A stretch of DNA of 6,510 bases from contig JAUNWC010000094.1 in assembly GCA_030540495.1 (NCBI GenBank), forward strand, positions 1 through 6,510, written 5' to 3'. Origin of the DNA: Bacteroidota bacterium. Lineage in GTDB: Bacteria; Bacteroidota; Bacteroidia; Bacteroidales; P3. The position numbers were made by a program, and so were the translations under genes. The notes below the pieces were generated by a model. That model had not been told where the DNA came from. It saw only the letters and a program-made list of their open reading frames with translations, and searched no databases. Every line of letters starts with the position of its first letter. Position 1 is the stretch's first letter. Positions 6,417 through 6,510 of this stretch are shown here, piece after piece.

Positions 6417-6443
6417 CCTATCGACCGGCTTTGCCCAATAAAA

Positions 6444-6466
6444 CAGCCTGAGGCTGAAAATTTTTT
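6444..6466. terminator. Possible intrinsic terminator (hairpin with T-runs)
   Basis: CAGCC-TGA-GGCTG (6444-6456) is a 5-base-pair GC-rich hairpin. On the plus strand AAAA and then six T follow. On the minus strand the stem is followed directly by TTTTATT, the better terminator geometry, so it may serve a gene entering from the right of the window. The stem is short, and its core AGCCTGAGGCT belongs to the same mini-hairpin family as the elements inside the repeat array, so it may be a repeat part rather than a dedicated terminator. Confidence 0.35.
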
Positions 6467-6480
6467 AATTGCCAATTAAA
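6464..6480. repeat. Palindrome TTTAATT-GCC-AATTAAA
   Basis: An AT-rich inverted repeat with seven paired bases on each side of GCC. It lies between the last mini-hairpin and a second palindrome. It could be an operator or part of the repeat boundary; the sequence alone does not decide. Confidence 0.5.
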
Positions 6481-6494
6481 TCTCAAATTTGAGA
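6481..6494. repeat. Perfect 14-base palindrome
   Basis: TCTCAAATTTGAGA is identical to its reverse complement and directly abuts the preceding palindrome. A perfect 14-base dyad without a loop suits a dimeric DNA-binding protein better than an RNA hairpin. The gene it might control, if any, lies beyond the right edge. Confidence 0.5.
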
Positions 6495-6510
6495 AACTTT
6501 GCTTGATTAT

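Larger units (their letters stand above)
6244..6421. repeat. Long imperfect inverted repeat, arms of about 72 bases
   Basis: The left arm (6244-6315) and the reverse complement of the right arm (6351-6421) align over 72 columns with 10 mismatches and one single-base gap by hand count, about 85% identity. The spacer is 35 bases (6316-6350). Both arms have the same internal order: decamers, then a GAGCC...GGCTC mini-hairpin, then TATAGG and more decamers. A transcript could fold into one long hairpin or into two separate small hairpins. Four arm differences are A/G transitions that would be G-U wobbles in a minus-strand RNA but A-C mismatches in a plus-strand RNA. No transposase or target-site duplication is visible. 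Confidence 0.8.

Noticed and set aside
6192..6421. CRISPR array
   Set aside because: The units are 10 bases, degenerate, mostly contiguous without unique spacers of uniform length, and they change orientation midway.
6244..6421. Insertion sequence or MITE with terminal inverted repeats
   Set aside because: The arms fill almost the whole element, the spacer is only 35 bases with no coding capacity, and no target-site duplication is visible at the ends.

Overview
The window reads as a stretch of chromosome from an AT-rich member of the Bacteroidota, probably Bacteroidales. Three things suggest this. The genes have A-rich leaders without Shine-Dalgarno motifs. TAnnTTTG-type -7 promoter boxes stand in front of three genes. 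The protein families present (FucP/GluP-like sugar permease, PgcA-like phospho-sugar mutase, secreted Sel1 proteins) fit that group. No species is assigned.

Minus strand, right to left: a 414-residue sugar permease of the major facilitator superfamily (1453-2697), then clpX (136-1380), then the first 42 codons of an exported protein that runs off the left edge (1-126). clpX and the truncated gene are 9 bases apart and are probably co-transcribed. clpP is not next to clpX in this window.

Plus strand, starting from a 160-base divergent promoter region: two secreted Sel1-repeat proteins (2858-3454 and 3444-4445, overlapping by 11 bases), then a 580-residue alpha-D-phosphohexomutase (4449-6191) that starts 3 bases after the second Sel1 gene. 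The three look like one transcription unit joining cytoplasmic sugar-phosphate interconversion to two exported solenoid proteins of unknown partner.

The last 319 bases hold no gene but are highly structured. A degenerate 10-base unit (roughly TTRNNATARG) is repeated in register. It forms two arms of about 72 bases that are inverted and about 85% identical, and each arm carries a small GAGCC/GGCTC hairpin. Related mini-hairpins lie on both sides, followed by two adjacent palindromes at the right edge. This is the least explained part of the window and the best candidate for an undescribed repeat family or structured RNA. The coding part is mostly ordinary housekeeping sequence, and I see no clear novel protein system.
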